A stretch of 64,000 bases of DNA from the NCBI RefSeq assembly GCF_001922575.1, contig NZ_MRCI01000001.1, positions 496,001-560,000 of the forward strand, given 5' to 3'. The notes under the pieces were generated by a model. That model did no database searches. It was given only the letters and a program-made list of their open reading frames with translations, and was not told the DNA's origin. Positions 31,103 to 39,804 of this stretch are shown here, piece by piece. The position numbers were made by a program, and so were the translations under genes. Position 1 is the first letter of the stretch, and every line of letters starts with the position of its first letter. This DNA comes from Neptunomonas phycophila (lineage in GTDB: Bacteria > Pseudomonadota > Gammaproteobacteria > Pseudomonadales > Balneatricaceae).

Positions 31103-32125
31103 ATGAAAGATGGTTTTGGTTATGTTTTTCTGTCGCCGATATTGAATTTTTATTGTCAAGGTGTTTTTGATAAATATGATTGTAATTTAATATGCTTGGC
31201 GAGAGAAGGTTGGATATTAAATAAACTTTTTAATTCCATAGCTATCCCTAACGGTGGGCATGATAAAAAAACAACTTATTTGAAAGTATCTAGAACCCTT
31301 TTGTTTAGGGCTTTAGTCAATGATCAATATGCATGGGATCTAGCTACTTCTAGCGAATTTAAGGGTACGATTGAGCAGTTGTTAGTCAAAAGGTTTGGGC
31401 TGCGCCAAGAACCGCTTAGTGATGTAGTTCCACAAGCCGTGTTAAATAATAAGATACATTTACCTAACGATGCTGAGCTTGTTATCAAGTCTATCACACC
31501 GTACCTTTCTGCATTAGGCGAGCTTACGCAAGAGACTAGGCAGGGAGTAACGGCTTATCTGCACTCAATTGTAGAAAAAACAGGTGATGCTAAGTGGCTT
31601 ATGTTGGATTTAGGTTATGCTGGAACCATCCAAAAGCTAATCACTTACATTATAGGTAAGGATACTGACGGCCTGTATTTGATTGCCACTTCAGCTGGCG
31701 AACACAAAGTGGGTAACAATACTGCCAACATGCGTGGCTTGCTTAAAGAGAATATCGCTTGGGGGCAGGGTTATGAAGTGTTAGAAAAATCATTATTTTT
31801 AGAAACAATGATGACAGCCCCGCATGGACAGGTTGTTGATATACGCCAAGACTCGCAAGGCGAGTTTCACTTTTACTATGGACGAAAAGCGCCAACACAA
31901 TTATATGCTCAAGATTTAATGGCTGTGGCTGATGGTGCCATAGAGGCTGTAGAGCAGCAGTTGCGTGATGGTGTATCATTTACTCCAGAAGAAATAGAAG
32001 CTATTTACCACGCATTTGTCACACCAGTAAGTGCTATTCCAAGTTCTGTTAGGCATTTGTTTGGTATAGACGATGATTTTTCAGGCAACGGTGTATTGAA
32101 CCCGCTAGCCCATTTTGGATTATAG
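31103..32125 (+). CDS. stand-alone ARDG-type companion domain of HAD-containing capsule proteins
   Basis: The 340-residue product resembles the second half of large capsule proteins in which a HAD phosphatase-like domain (FDVFDTL) is followed by a region containing a F.ARDG..L motif. Here that motif reads ICLAREGWILNKLF near residues 30-43, and WLMLDLGYAGTIQKLI follows near 165-180. The HAD half itself is missing from this gene and is instead at the end of the next gene. The two genes are separated by only four bases and are probably co-translated. The biochemical role of this domain is not established, and I do not assign one. Confidence 0.55.
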   Translation: MKDGFGYVFLSPILNFYCQGVFDKYDCNLICLAREGWILNKLFNSIAIPNGGHDKKTTYLKVSRTLLFRALVNDQYAWDLATSSEFKGTIEQLLVKRFGLRQEPLSDVVPQAVLNNKIHLPNDAELVIKSITPYLSALGELTQETRQGVTAYLHSIVEKTGDAKWLMLDLGYAGTIQKLITYIIGKDTDGLYLIATSAGEHKVGNNTANMRGLLKENIAWGQGYEVLEKSLFLETMMTAPHGQVVDIRQDSQGEFHFYYGRKAPTQLYAQDLMAVADGAIEAVEQQLRDGVSFTPEEIEAIYHAFVTPVSAIPSSVRHLFGIDDDFSGNGVLNPLAHFGL

Positions 32126-32129
32126 TAGG

Positions 32130-34058
32130 ATGATTAAGCCTCTTCGTAAAATTAGAAAACTGCTTAAGTTAAAAAAAGTTACTAAAACAGATATCGATAT
32201 TATTTATAAACGTGCCGTCGAGAATGATTTTTTTGACCGTAAATGGTATGAAGGTTTTTACTCAAAACGTTTTTCTTCTGAAAAAGAAGCTTTTTTAGAT
32301 TATATTCGCAAGTCATCTTTTGCACCGGTTAACCCTAGTGAAAATTTTGATACCGTCATCTATAATCGACTAAACAACGACATATATCATGCTGATATAT
32401 CGCCCTTAGAGCATTATTTAAGCCATGGTAAAAATGAAGGGCGTATCAGCTCTGCTATGTCCCTTCAATGGCAGCCTACGGATAATGTTAAGTTCTCTCA
32501 GAAGTTAACAGCTGAAGCCAAAAATTTAAATGTTGCATTTAATCTGCATATTTTTTATGAAGACTATATTGAAAGGTTTGCTCGTCAAATTGAGAAATTT
32601 CCGATCAGTGTAGACGTGTATATTTCAGTTGCAAAAAAAAGTTTTCTTGAAAAGGCAAAGTCGGCTTTTTTAAAGCTGAAAAATGTGAATAAAATTGAAG
32701 TGCGCGTTGGCGAAAATCGTGGCCGTAATTTTGGGCCTCTCTTAGTGGAGTTTGCAAGCACTGTTAATGATTATGATCTTTTATTGCATTTACACTCTAA
32801 AAAGTCGTTATATTCTGGACGCGAACAGACGCAATGGTCTGACTATTTAACTGAGTACCTCTTAAATGAAGAGACTGTCGTTAAAAGAGTGCTCAATGCG
32901 TTCGCACAAGATCCATCGCTAGGTGTTTATTATCCAACTACGTTTTGGATGATGCCTGATTGGGTTAACCATATGACGATGAACAAAGGGCCAATGGCAC
33001 AATGGTGTTCTGATTTAGGTATAAAGCTCCCTTCTGATTTTTTAGCCTACCCTGTTGGTGGCATGTTTTGGTGCAGACCCAAAGCGCTTTCTGGTATTTT
33101 GGATCGTTCTTACAGCTATGATGATTTCCCTAAGGAGCCACTACCTAATGATGGGACAAAGTTGCATGCACTTGAACGACTAATTGGGGTTGTGGCTGAG
33201 CATAACGGGTTCTCCCAATTATTTTATGATCCTGCTACAGCGCGTTTTACTTTTGATCAAGGTTTTATTTATCAAAGATATCGCTCAAATATAAAGAATC
33301 TTGAAGGGCTGCTCCAGCCATATAAATGCATCAGCTTTGACGTGTTTGATACGTTAATTCGCCGTTATTATACGGTGCCAGACTATGCCAAGCTAAAATT
33401 AGGACAAGAGCTGCAGGCGGTAAACGCCGTAGACAATGCAGAGGCGTTCGTAGAGCTGCGTAACAATACAGAACTAGACTTGCGTAAAGCAGCTAAGTTT
33501 AAAGGTGATGTAAGCATTGTTGATGTATACAAAGAGATGGCTAAAAACCTACAGGTGGACGAACAACTCACATCACAGTGGATGAATCGCGAGTTTGAGA
33601 TTGACTTGAACATGATTTCTTCTAAAGATGAAATGGTTCAGTTATTCAATGATCTAGGAGCAGCCGGTAAAGTATTGTGGGTGATATCTGATACTTATTA
33701 TACAAAGGACCAAGTTGCTCTGATGCTAAAAAAAGCCGGTGTGGTTGCCCAACACACACTACTTGTCTCGAGTGAAGAAAAATTACGCAAAGATAATGGC
33801 ACTATGTGGCAGTTTGTTAAAGCTGAGCTTAAAAAAGAGAAGCTAAGCCGTTACATACATATCGGAGATAACGTAGTTTCAGATGCTCAAATTCCTGGGG
33901 ACCATGGTTTAGCTAATTTCCACATATTACATCCGATGGATAAGTGGAAGGCTCTGGGGTTTCCTGTTAAGGAGCTCAGCACGTCAAATGTAGCAGAAAT
34001 ACTCAAATGGGGCCCTTTGATTAATAATGTGGGTCGCAATCCGTTTTTAGGTGAATAA
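32130..34058 (+). CDS. RgpF-like rhamnan synthesis protein fused to HAD-type hydrolase
   Basis: Residues about 125-370 match rhamnan-synthesis F (RgpF) proteins. Characteristic stretches are LNVAFNLHIFYEDYIERF, VRVGENRGRNFGPLL and LLLHLHSKKSLYSG. RgpF proteins help build rhamnose-rich polysaccharides, which fits the rfbBDAC cassette upstream. From about residue 395 a HAD domain begins (ISFDVFDTLIRR, nucleophile Asp404), continuing with WVISDTYYTKD and YIHIGDNVVSDAQIPG, so motifs I, II and IV are present. I chose the ATG at 32130; a TTG at 32115 overlapping the upstream gene is possible. The product is 642 residues. Confidence 0.75.
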   Translation: MIKPLRKIRKLLKLKKVTKTDIDIIYKRAVENDFFDRKWYEGFYSKRFSSEKEAFLDYIRKSSFAPVNPSENFDTVIYNRLNNDIYHADISPLEHYLSHGKNEGRISSAMSLQWQPTDNVKFSQKLTAEAKNLNVAFNLHIFYEDYIERFARQIEKFPISVDVYISVAKKSFLEKAKSAFLKLKNVNKIEVRVGENRGRNFGPLLVEFASTVNDYDLLLHLHSKKSLYSGREQTQWSDYLTEYLLNEETVVKRVLNAFAQDPSLGVYYPTTFWMMPDWVNHMTMNKGPMAQWCSDLGIKLPSDFLAYPVGGMFWCRPKALSGILDRSYSYDDFPKEPLPNDGTKLHALERLIGVVAEHNGFSQLFYDPATARFTFDQGFIYQRYRSNIKNLEGLLQPYKCISFDVFDTLIRRYYTVPDYAKLKLGQELQAVNAVDNAEAFVELRNNTELDLRKAAKFKGDVSIVDVYKEMAKNLQVDEQLTSQWMNREFEIDLNMISSKDEMVQLFNDLGAAGKVLWVISDTYYTKDQVALMLKKAGVVAQHTLLVSSEEKLRKDNGTMWQFVKAELKKEKLSRYIHIGDNVVSDAQIPGDHGLANFHILHPMDKWKALGFPVKELSTSNVAEILKWGPLINNVGRNPFLGE

Positions 34059-34063
34059 TTTTA

Positions 34064-34975
34064 ATGCGTACTTTATATTTACACGTAGGTTGGTCAAAAA
34101 CTGGAACTTCAGCTATCCAAATGCAGTTGCAAGCTCAAAAAGATCAATTATTAGATAAAAAAATATTGTATCCGCAATCTTTGCAGTGGCCTGATCATTC
34201 ACATCACCCTTTCGCGCTTTCTTTTAAGGCAAATGGTAGCTATGCAAGTGACATGTCACCAACGCAAGCGATACAAAAATTACAAGATGAGTTAAATGCT
34301 TCAAACGCTACTGATGTGTTGATTTCAAGTGAGTTATCACCTTTCTACTTTAATAATACTGACTTCAAAAATTTTGCTGATAGTAACTTTGATATTGTTA
34401 AAGTAATTTTTACGGTGCGAAGACAGTCAGAAGTTTTATTGTCTTTATATAATCAGCTTATTAAAGATCCTAAAGTTAGGTTTAAAGGAAGTTTATTCTC
34501 TTTAGGTATGAGGAATATATCTTGGCTTAATTATTTTATGAATGTAAAAAGGTGGGCTGATGTCGTTGGTAATGAAAATATTATAATAATACCTTATAGT
34601 AAAAATGTAGTTGGCGATTTCATATCTCTTTTTGATCTTGAATTGTTTGGAATAGAGAAATCTATTAATCCTTCACTGCCTACACGTTGTTTGCCTGTAA
34701 TTCAAAACTTCACAAAAAATGCAACGGATGATGCTAGTTATATTAGAATTAGAGATGCAATTGTTCATAAGAGTTTAGATATACCTGAATCAGAAAATTG
34801 GTTTACGCTATTCACTGTAGCTGAGCAATCGGCATTTAATGATTATTTTGAAATGAGTAATAATCATTTGTGGAATAATTTCTTTTCTTTAGGTGGTTTC
34901 TCTAATGAAACTAGAGAAATTAAAGATGTTAAGTCTTTGCCCCCTGGGTTTAAATTTGAAGACTTACCTAAATGA
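34064..34975 (+). CDS. sulfotransferase-like protein 2
   Basis: The N-terminus has a P-loop-like phosphosulfate site (HVGWSKTGTSAIQ, residues 7-19, with Lys12). Near residues 115-130 is VIFTVRRQSEVLLSLYN, the expected 3'-phosphate-binding strand and helix with the conserved Arg and Ser. It has 303 residues. It lies 5 bases after the RgpF/HAD gene, and its stop overlaps the start of a second sulfotransferase-like gene. The DNA is markedly AT-rich. It probably sulfates a capsule sugar; substrate and position are unknown. Confidence 0.75.
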   Translation: MRTLYLHVGWSKTGTSAIQMQLQAQKDQLLDKKILYPQSLQWPDHSHHPFALSFKANGSYASDMSPTQAIQKLQDELNASNATDVLISSELSPFYFNNTDFKNFADSNFDIVKVIFTVRRQSEVLLSLYNQLIKDPKVRFKGSLFSLGMRNISWLNYFMNVKRWADVVGNENIIIIPYSKNVVGDFISLFDLELFGIEKSINPSLPTRCLPVIQNFTKNATDDASYIRIRDAIVHKSLDIPESENWFTLFTVAEQSAFNDYFEMSNNHLWNNFFSLGGFSNETREIKDVKSLPPGFKFEDLPK

Positions 34976-35982
34976 AACTGATTTTACACCCAGGGCATGC
35001 TAAGTGTGGATCTACAACTATCCAACGTTTTCTTAGAGTTAATAGGGATTTGCTATTTAAAAATGATGTTTTGGTTCCTGACTTGAATTTTCGCTTTCCT
35101 GGTGAGCGCGGATTTGTAGTGAACTCTGAATCACCGAGGAAGTTTTTTAGAGAGATTATGGAATCAGTTGATCTTTCTAAATTAGTAGAGCGACTAAATT
35201 TTTTAAAAAGAAGCCATCCTGATAAGACTTTACTAATTTCAGCTGAGAATTTGACAGTTGCTTTAGCTGGTATAGGTAAAGGAATACATAGTTTATTGTC
35301 AGATTTTTTTGAAGATGTCCATATTGTTTATTATATTAGACCTCAAGATACTTATATGCTGTCTTCTTGGCAGCAATGGGGCTATAAAAGTGGAGTGTCT
35401 TTAAATGAATTTTGTGTTAAAAATAATATTCCAGATTACAGCGGGGTGGTTAGATCATTAAAAAGTATCTACAGTAAACCTAGAATCGATGTCGTTCCTC
35501 TCAACAAGAATGCTTTATTAGGGGATGGTTTAATTTCTGATTTTTTGAAAAGAGTATCATTTCCAAAACTTGATTTTACTTATTCAAATGATTTGGCGAA
35601 CGTCAGCCTCAGTCCCGTACTATGTGATTTCTTGTCTAACTACAATTTCCTTTTTAAAGATCATCATGAAAATTATGCTGAAGATTATATTTTAAGATAC
35701 CTTAATGATAAGTCAGTTTTTTTTGAAAGGGTAGATGGTTATTTTAATAAAGAAGAGCGTTTAAAAATTCTAAATTCAAGATCAGAGTCTAATCGTTTTT
35801 TACATAATCATTTCTTTTCTGAGTTGTCGTTTCAAGATGTTTTTTATGGTCATTTATCATATTTTGATAATTTAAAATTAGATGAGTATGAGTTTAAATA
35901 TCAAGAGATTTCTGAAGCTCTGAATGTCCGACGTATTTATGTTTATTCTATTTTTAGTAGATTTTTTAGTCGTGTTAGGTGA
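34972..35982 (+). CDS. sulfotransferase-like protein 3
   Basis: This 336-residue protein has the same architecture as its neighbour: HPGHAKCGSTTIQRFLR at residues 6-22 as the phosphosulfate loop, and IVYYIRPQDTYMLSSWQQW as the 3'-phosphate site. It may be a divergent tandem duplicate of the preceding gene, with which it overlaps by four bases. Low GC and many TTT/AAA codons mark it as part of the AT-rich insert. The role as a PAPS-dependent capsule sulfotransferase is inferred from motif and context. Confidence 0.72.
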   Translation: MKLILHPGHAKCGSTTIQRFLRVNRDLLFKNDVLVPDLNFRFPGERGFVVNSESPRKFFREIMESVDLSKLVERLNFLKRSHPDKTLLISAENLTVALAGIGKGIHSLLSDFFEDVHIVYYIRPQDTYMLSSWQQWGYKSGVSLNEFCVKNNIPDYSGVVRSLKSIYSKPRIDVVPLNKNALLGDGLISDFLKRVSFPKLDFTYSNDLANVSLSPVLCDFLSNYNFLFKDHHENYAEDYILRYLNDKSVFFERVDGYFNKEERLKILNSRSESNRFLHNHFFSELSFQDVFYGHLSYFDNLKLDEYEFKYQEISEALNVRRIYVYSIFSRFFSRVR

Positions 35983-35987
35983 GATTT

Positions 35988-36779
35988 ATGAAAATTCATG
36001 TTTATTTGTTATGTTTTAATGAAGAGAAAATTCTTCCATTTATATTAGATTATTATACTGGTTTTTGTTCTAGAGTATTTGTACTGGATAATGAGTCTAC
36101 TGACGCAAGTGTAGAGATTTGTAAGAATTATAATAGTGTTACAGTCATTGAGTGGGGCTCTAATAATTCATTTGATGATATTTCAAATTTGGAGATGAAA
36201 GTAAATACTTATAAGGACTACAGTAGAGTAGGTGGCAAGTATACTACTGAAGTTGCTGATTGGGTAATATGTGCAGACATGGATGAGGTTATATATCATC
36301 CAGCCTTAATAGACCTGCTTAAAAAATATAAGCGCGATGGTGTTACAGTTCCAAATATTCGTGGATTTAATATGGTTTGTAATCATTGGCCATCAGCAGG
36401 TTTTAACATTACCGAATCAATTAGAACTGGAGTTAGGCAGCCAAATTTTGACAAGAGAGCTGTTTTTGTACCCGATTTTGATATTCAATACAGCCCAGGT
36501 TGTCATCCTAAAGGCGATGCTTTTAAGCGTATGGAAGAATCTCCTAACTATAAAACTAGTGATTCAAAGGAAATTGCATTACTACATTATAAATATTTAG
36601 GAGATAACTTTGTTCGAAGTGCTATGAAGTCCAAAGCTAGATTAAGTAAACGAAATCTAAATTGTGGCTTTGGAAGCCAGTATTTAAAAGATGAGCTTGA
36701 GTTAATAAAGATAAATAAAGCTATGCAGGAGAGTGCTATTCAAGTGATTGATGATAACGGGAATATAACCGTCAAATGA
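35988..36779 (+). CDS. GT2-like glycosyltransferase (short form)
   Basis: This 263-residue protein begins MKIHVYLLCFNEEKILPFIL, then VFVLDNESTDAS and DWVICADMDEVIY, a GT-A fold with a clear DxD (AD-M-DE) metal site. A late HYKY motif is also present. The pattern matches the glycosyl transferase family 2_4/GT92-like group common in capsule loci. I use the ATG at 35988; a GTG at 35979 overlapping the upstream stop is an alternative. The stop overlaps the next glycosyltransferase by four bases. Confidence 0.75.
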   Translation: MKIHVYLLCFNEEKILPFILDYYTGFCSRVFVLDNESTDASVEICKNYNSVTVIEWGSNNSFDDISNLEMKVNTYKDYSRVGGKYTTEVADWVICADMDEVIYHPALIDLLKKYKRDGVTVPNIRGFNMVCNHWPSAGFNITESIRTGVRQPNFDKRAVFVPDFDIQYSPGCHPKGDAFKRMEESPNYKTSDSKEIALLHYKYLGDNFVRSAMKSKARLSKRNLNCGFGSQYLKDELELIKINKAMQESAIQVIDDNGNITVK

Positions 36780-38881
36780 TAGCTATGACGAGCGGCTTTG
36801 TTCTAGATAGATATGATAGATCTGTAGAATTTTCTCTTATTAAGGGATGGAATTTTATTGATCTTGAAGCTAGTTTTACTGTCGAAAAAATGTCAGTTGC
36901 GATCTATTTTGACATTGGTCATGGTTTCGATAATTCAAAAGTTTTTTACATGAGTTTAAGAAATGGAAAGGTAACAAAACGAATTTGCTATTTTCCACTT
37001 AAGACTGTTAGGGTAAAGATTGTACCAGTTGATTCAGGTGAATGCTTTTTCTTAGAAAGTGTTAAGTTCGTTTGGCTAACTCCTTTTTTTGCACGCGATA
37101 GGATTCTGCATAGATTAAGCAATTTTCATCCTGAATTTCGTTTTTTATCTAAACAAGAAATTAAAAAAGAACTGTGCAAAGATAAACTATTTAATTTTCG
37201 TTGGGTAAAGTCTGCTTTTGAATATTATAGTGAAACTTTTGAACATTATGATCCTAACGTTGATTTCCAGAATTGGCTTTTAAATGATCGAAGTTATAAA
37301 GTCCCCTTGCCTGTTAATCCTATATCTAATATTAAGAATAAATTAAGATTTTTTTTATTGATAGATCAGCAAACCTTGGTTGACGATGTCAAAAATACTT
37401 TGCAAAGTTTAAGTGATCAAGGATGTTTATCTTTTGATGTCTACTTTATAGATTCTAATAGTAGTCTTATTGTAAATGATTATATCGCTCTTAAAAAATA
37501 TTATTGTTTTTATGCAAATGATGATCTTAGCTTAATCTCCGAAAGGCTAAACGATTCTTGGGTAGGTTTCTTTAAAGCAGGAGATCTATTTAGTAATGAT
37601 TTTGTTTCTGCTTTTTATGGGGCTATTGATGAAAAAGATCTTAAGGTTCTTTATTTTGATGAAGATCGTTTTGATTCTTTGGGAAATAGATTAAATCCAG
37701 TTTTCAAGTCTGGATGGAACCCTGATTTATTATTTTCATGTAATTATTTGGGGAGTGGGGTTCTATTTGAACTTGATAGTCTTTCAAGATCGTCTAAGCT
37801 ACGGGAATTCTACAGTGCTGATGAACACCACCAACTACTACTAGAACAGACTGATGATTTAGAGGTGTCTCAAATACATCATATACCGCAGATTTTATAT
37901 CATCGAAAAATTCAAAGTGAAGTTATTGATAGTCCCACTGTGCCAGTAGATAAATCAAATAAAGATGTATTAAATTATTTAATATCTAATCACGGTGTGG
38001 AGCTTGTGAGAAATGATGTTGCTGGATTACATCATATTATATGGCCATTACCACATACCCAACCTCTAGTTAGTTTGTTGGTGCCTACACGTGATGGCAT
38101 AGAAATTTTAAAACCATGCATTGATAAAATTTTATCTTTAACAAGTTACCCTTGTTTTGAAGTTCTAATACTTAATAATCAATCATCTTGTAAAGAGACA
38201 CTTGATTATTTTCTGCATATTTCAAAAGATTCTCGTGTACGCGTCCTAGATTGGGACTTCTCATTCAACTACTCGGCAATAAACAATTTTGGTGCTAGGC
38301 ACGCTAATGGAGAGATCATCGGGCTAGTCAACAATGACATCGAGCCCATTAATGCTGATTGGTTAACAGAAATGGTAAGGCAAGCATGTCGAGAAGAAAT
38401 AGGATGCGTTGGCGCAAAGCTTTACTATCCTAATGATACTATTCAACATGCTGGAGTTGTCTTGGGCATTGGCGGTGTTGCTGGGCATTCCCATCGATTT
38501 TTACCTAGATCAAGTGCAGGTTATTGCAACAGACTCAATGTTGTTCAAAACTATTCTGCCGTTACAGGTGCTTGTTTGCTTGTTCGAAAATCGGTATATG
38601 ATCAAGTGGGCGGTCTAACTGAAGAGTTAGCTGTTGCCTTTAATGATGTAGATTTTTGTTTGAAAGTTAGGTCTTTAGGTTTACGTAATTTGTGGACTCC
38701 TTTTGCAGAACTCTATCATCATGAGTCCATATCCAGAGGTTCTGATAACACCCCAAGAAAACGTAAACGTGCACTAAAAGAGGCTCAGTATATGAAAGAT
38801 CATTGGGGGGCGTTATTAGAGTCTGACCCAGCTTATAATCCTAATTTAACACTCATGCACGAAGACTTTTCCTTACGATGA
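36776..38881 (+). CDS. large glycosyltransferase with two tandem GT-A domains
   Basis: The 701-residue product has a non-catalytic beta-rich N-terminus (about residues 1-100). A first GT-A region follows near residues 190-390, including LYFDEDRFDSLGNRLNPVFK and WNPDLLFSCNYLG, which is common in two-domain GT2 proteins. A second, well-conserved GT2 domain runs from about residue 430 (PLVSLLVPTRDGIEIL). It has GLVNNDIEP as the DxD-like site, GAKLYYPNDTIQHAGVVLG, and VAFNDVDFCLKVRSLGLRNLWTP. Only the second looks fully conserved. Start and stop overlap the neighbours by four bases. Confidence 0.8.
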   Translation: MIAMTSGFVLDRYDRSVEFSLIKGWNFIDLEASFTVEKMSVAIYFDIGHGFDNSKVFYMSLRNGKVTKRICYFPLKTVRVKIVPVDSGECFFLESVKFVWLTPFFARDRILHRLSNFHPEFRFLSKQEIKKELCKDKLFNFRWVKSAFEYYSETFEHYDPNVDFQNWLLNDRSYKVPLPVNPISNIKNKLRFFLLIDQQTLVDDVKNTLQSLSDQGCLSFDVYFIDSNSSLIVNDYIALKKYYCFYANDDLSLISERLNDSWVGFFKAGDLFSNDFVSAFYGAIDEKDLKVLYFDEDRFDSLGNRLNPVFKSGWNPDLLFSCNYLGSGVLFELDSLSRSSKLREFYSADEHHQLLLEQTDDLEVSQIHHIPQILYHRKIQSEVIDSPTVPVDKSNKDVLNYLISNHGVELVRNDVAGLHHIIWPLPHTQPLVSLLVPTRDGIEILKPCIDKILSLTSYPCFEVLILNNQSSCKETLDYFLHISKDSRVRVLDWDFSFNYSAINNFGARHANGEIIGLVNNDIEPINADWLTEMVRQACREEIGCVGAKLYYPNDTIQHAGVVLGIGGVAGHSHRFLPRSSAGYCNRLNVVQNYSAVTGACLLVRKSVYDQVGGLTEELAVAFNDVDFCLKVRSLGLRNLWTPFAELYHHESISRGSDNTPRKRKRALKEAQYMKDHWGALLESDPAYNPNLTLMHEDFSLR

Positions 38882-39801
38882 AACTCGCTTACGTAGTCGA
38901 GCAGGGGGAAAACCCCTCATCTGATTTTTTTGTTATTCCCAAGTTGATTTCGATGGGCTATGAAGTGACGCGCTGTCGTCATGATCAACTGCCTTGTCCA
39001 GAGGACTTGAACGGGCATGCTGTGGTTTTTGTTCGGTATATACCTAAGCGATGGAAGCCGCTTATAACAAATAGCCGTACATCCATAAGTGAACTCATTT
39101 TTTTTATGGATGATGACCTGTTTTCCTTTACGGCTTTTAAAGGTATGCCTCTTCGGTATCAGTGGAAAATTTTCCGTAATGCTTTAATGCATAAAGGTTG
39201 GCTTGCTCAAATGAAAGCGTCTTTTTGGATGAGTACTCCTTACCTTGTTACTAAATATGCATCGTTACAACCGTCGTTGATTTCTGCTCAGCCTGTAGAA
39301 GTCCCTATCGGCGTAACAACTATTTTTTATCATGGCTCTGCATCGCATATTGCCGAAATGAATTGGTTGTTACCCATCATTAAAAAAGTGTTGGTTCAGA
39401 GGCCGAATGTTCGCTTTGAACTTATTGGAAACCCTGCCGTTTATAAAAAATTTAGAGCGGTTGATCGCGTTCATGTATTAATGCCAATGAATTGGGTCAG
39501 TTATAAATCGCTGCTCTGCACTGGGAACTACGATATAGGGCTGGCTCCTCTATTGGATAATTCTTTTAATTCGGCACGCTCGCATACGAAATTTTTTGAT
39601 ATTACTTCTGCTGGTGCCGTTGGTCTGTACGCTAATCATCCTGCGTATTCCGATGTCATCAATCACGAAGAAAACGGTTTTTTACTCGCAATGGATGAGG
39701 CTGTCTGGGAAAAGACTTTGTTGAGTCTTATAGATGATCAGCCCCTTAGAAAATCCATTTATAATCAAGCGTTGATTGATTGTAAAAGAGGCTCGGTATA
39801 G
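38878..39801 (+). CDS. putative GT-B glycosyltransferase
   Basis: This 307-residue protein shows features of a retaining GT-B enzyme but no crisp family signature. It has an early VVEQG loop and IFFMDDDLFSF near residue 78. A second Rossmann half follows with VEVPIGVTTIFYHGSASHIAEMNWL and YDIGLAPLLDNSFNSARSHTKFFDITSAGAVGLY, the usual donor-binding region with a small acidic/Ser cluster. It overlaps the upstream gene, and base composition starts to rise here towards that of the flanking genes. The substrate cannot be assigned. Confidence 0.65.
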   Translation: MKLAYVVEQGENPSSDFFVIPKLISMGYEVTRCRHDQLPCPEDLNGHAVVFVRYIPKRWKPLITNSRTSISELIFFMDDDLFSFTAFKGMPLRYQWKIFRNALMHKGWLAQMKASFWMSTPYLVTKYASLQPSLISAQPVEVPIGVTTIFYHGSASHIAEMNWLLPIIKKVLVQRPNVRFELIGNPAVYKKFRAVDRVHVLMPMNWVSYKSLLCTGNYDIGLAPLLDNSFNSARSHTKFFDITSAGAVGLYANHPAYSDVINHEENGFLLAMDEAVWEKTLLSLIDDQPLRKSIYNQALIDCKRGSV

Positions 39802-39804
39802 CTC

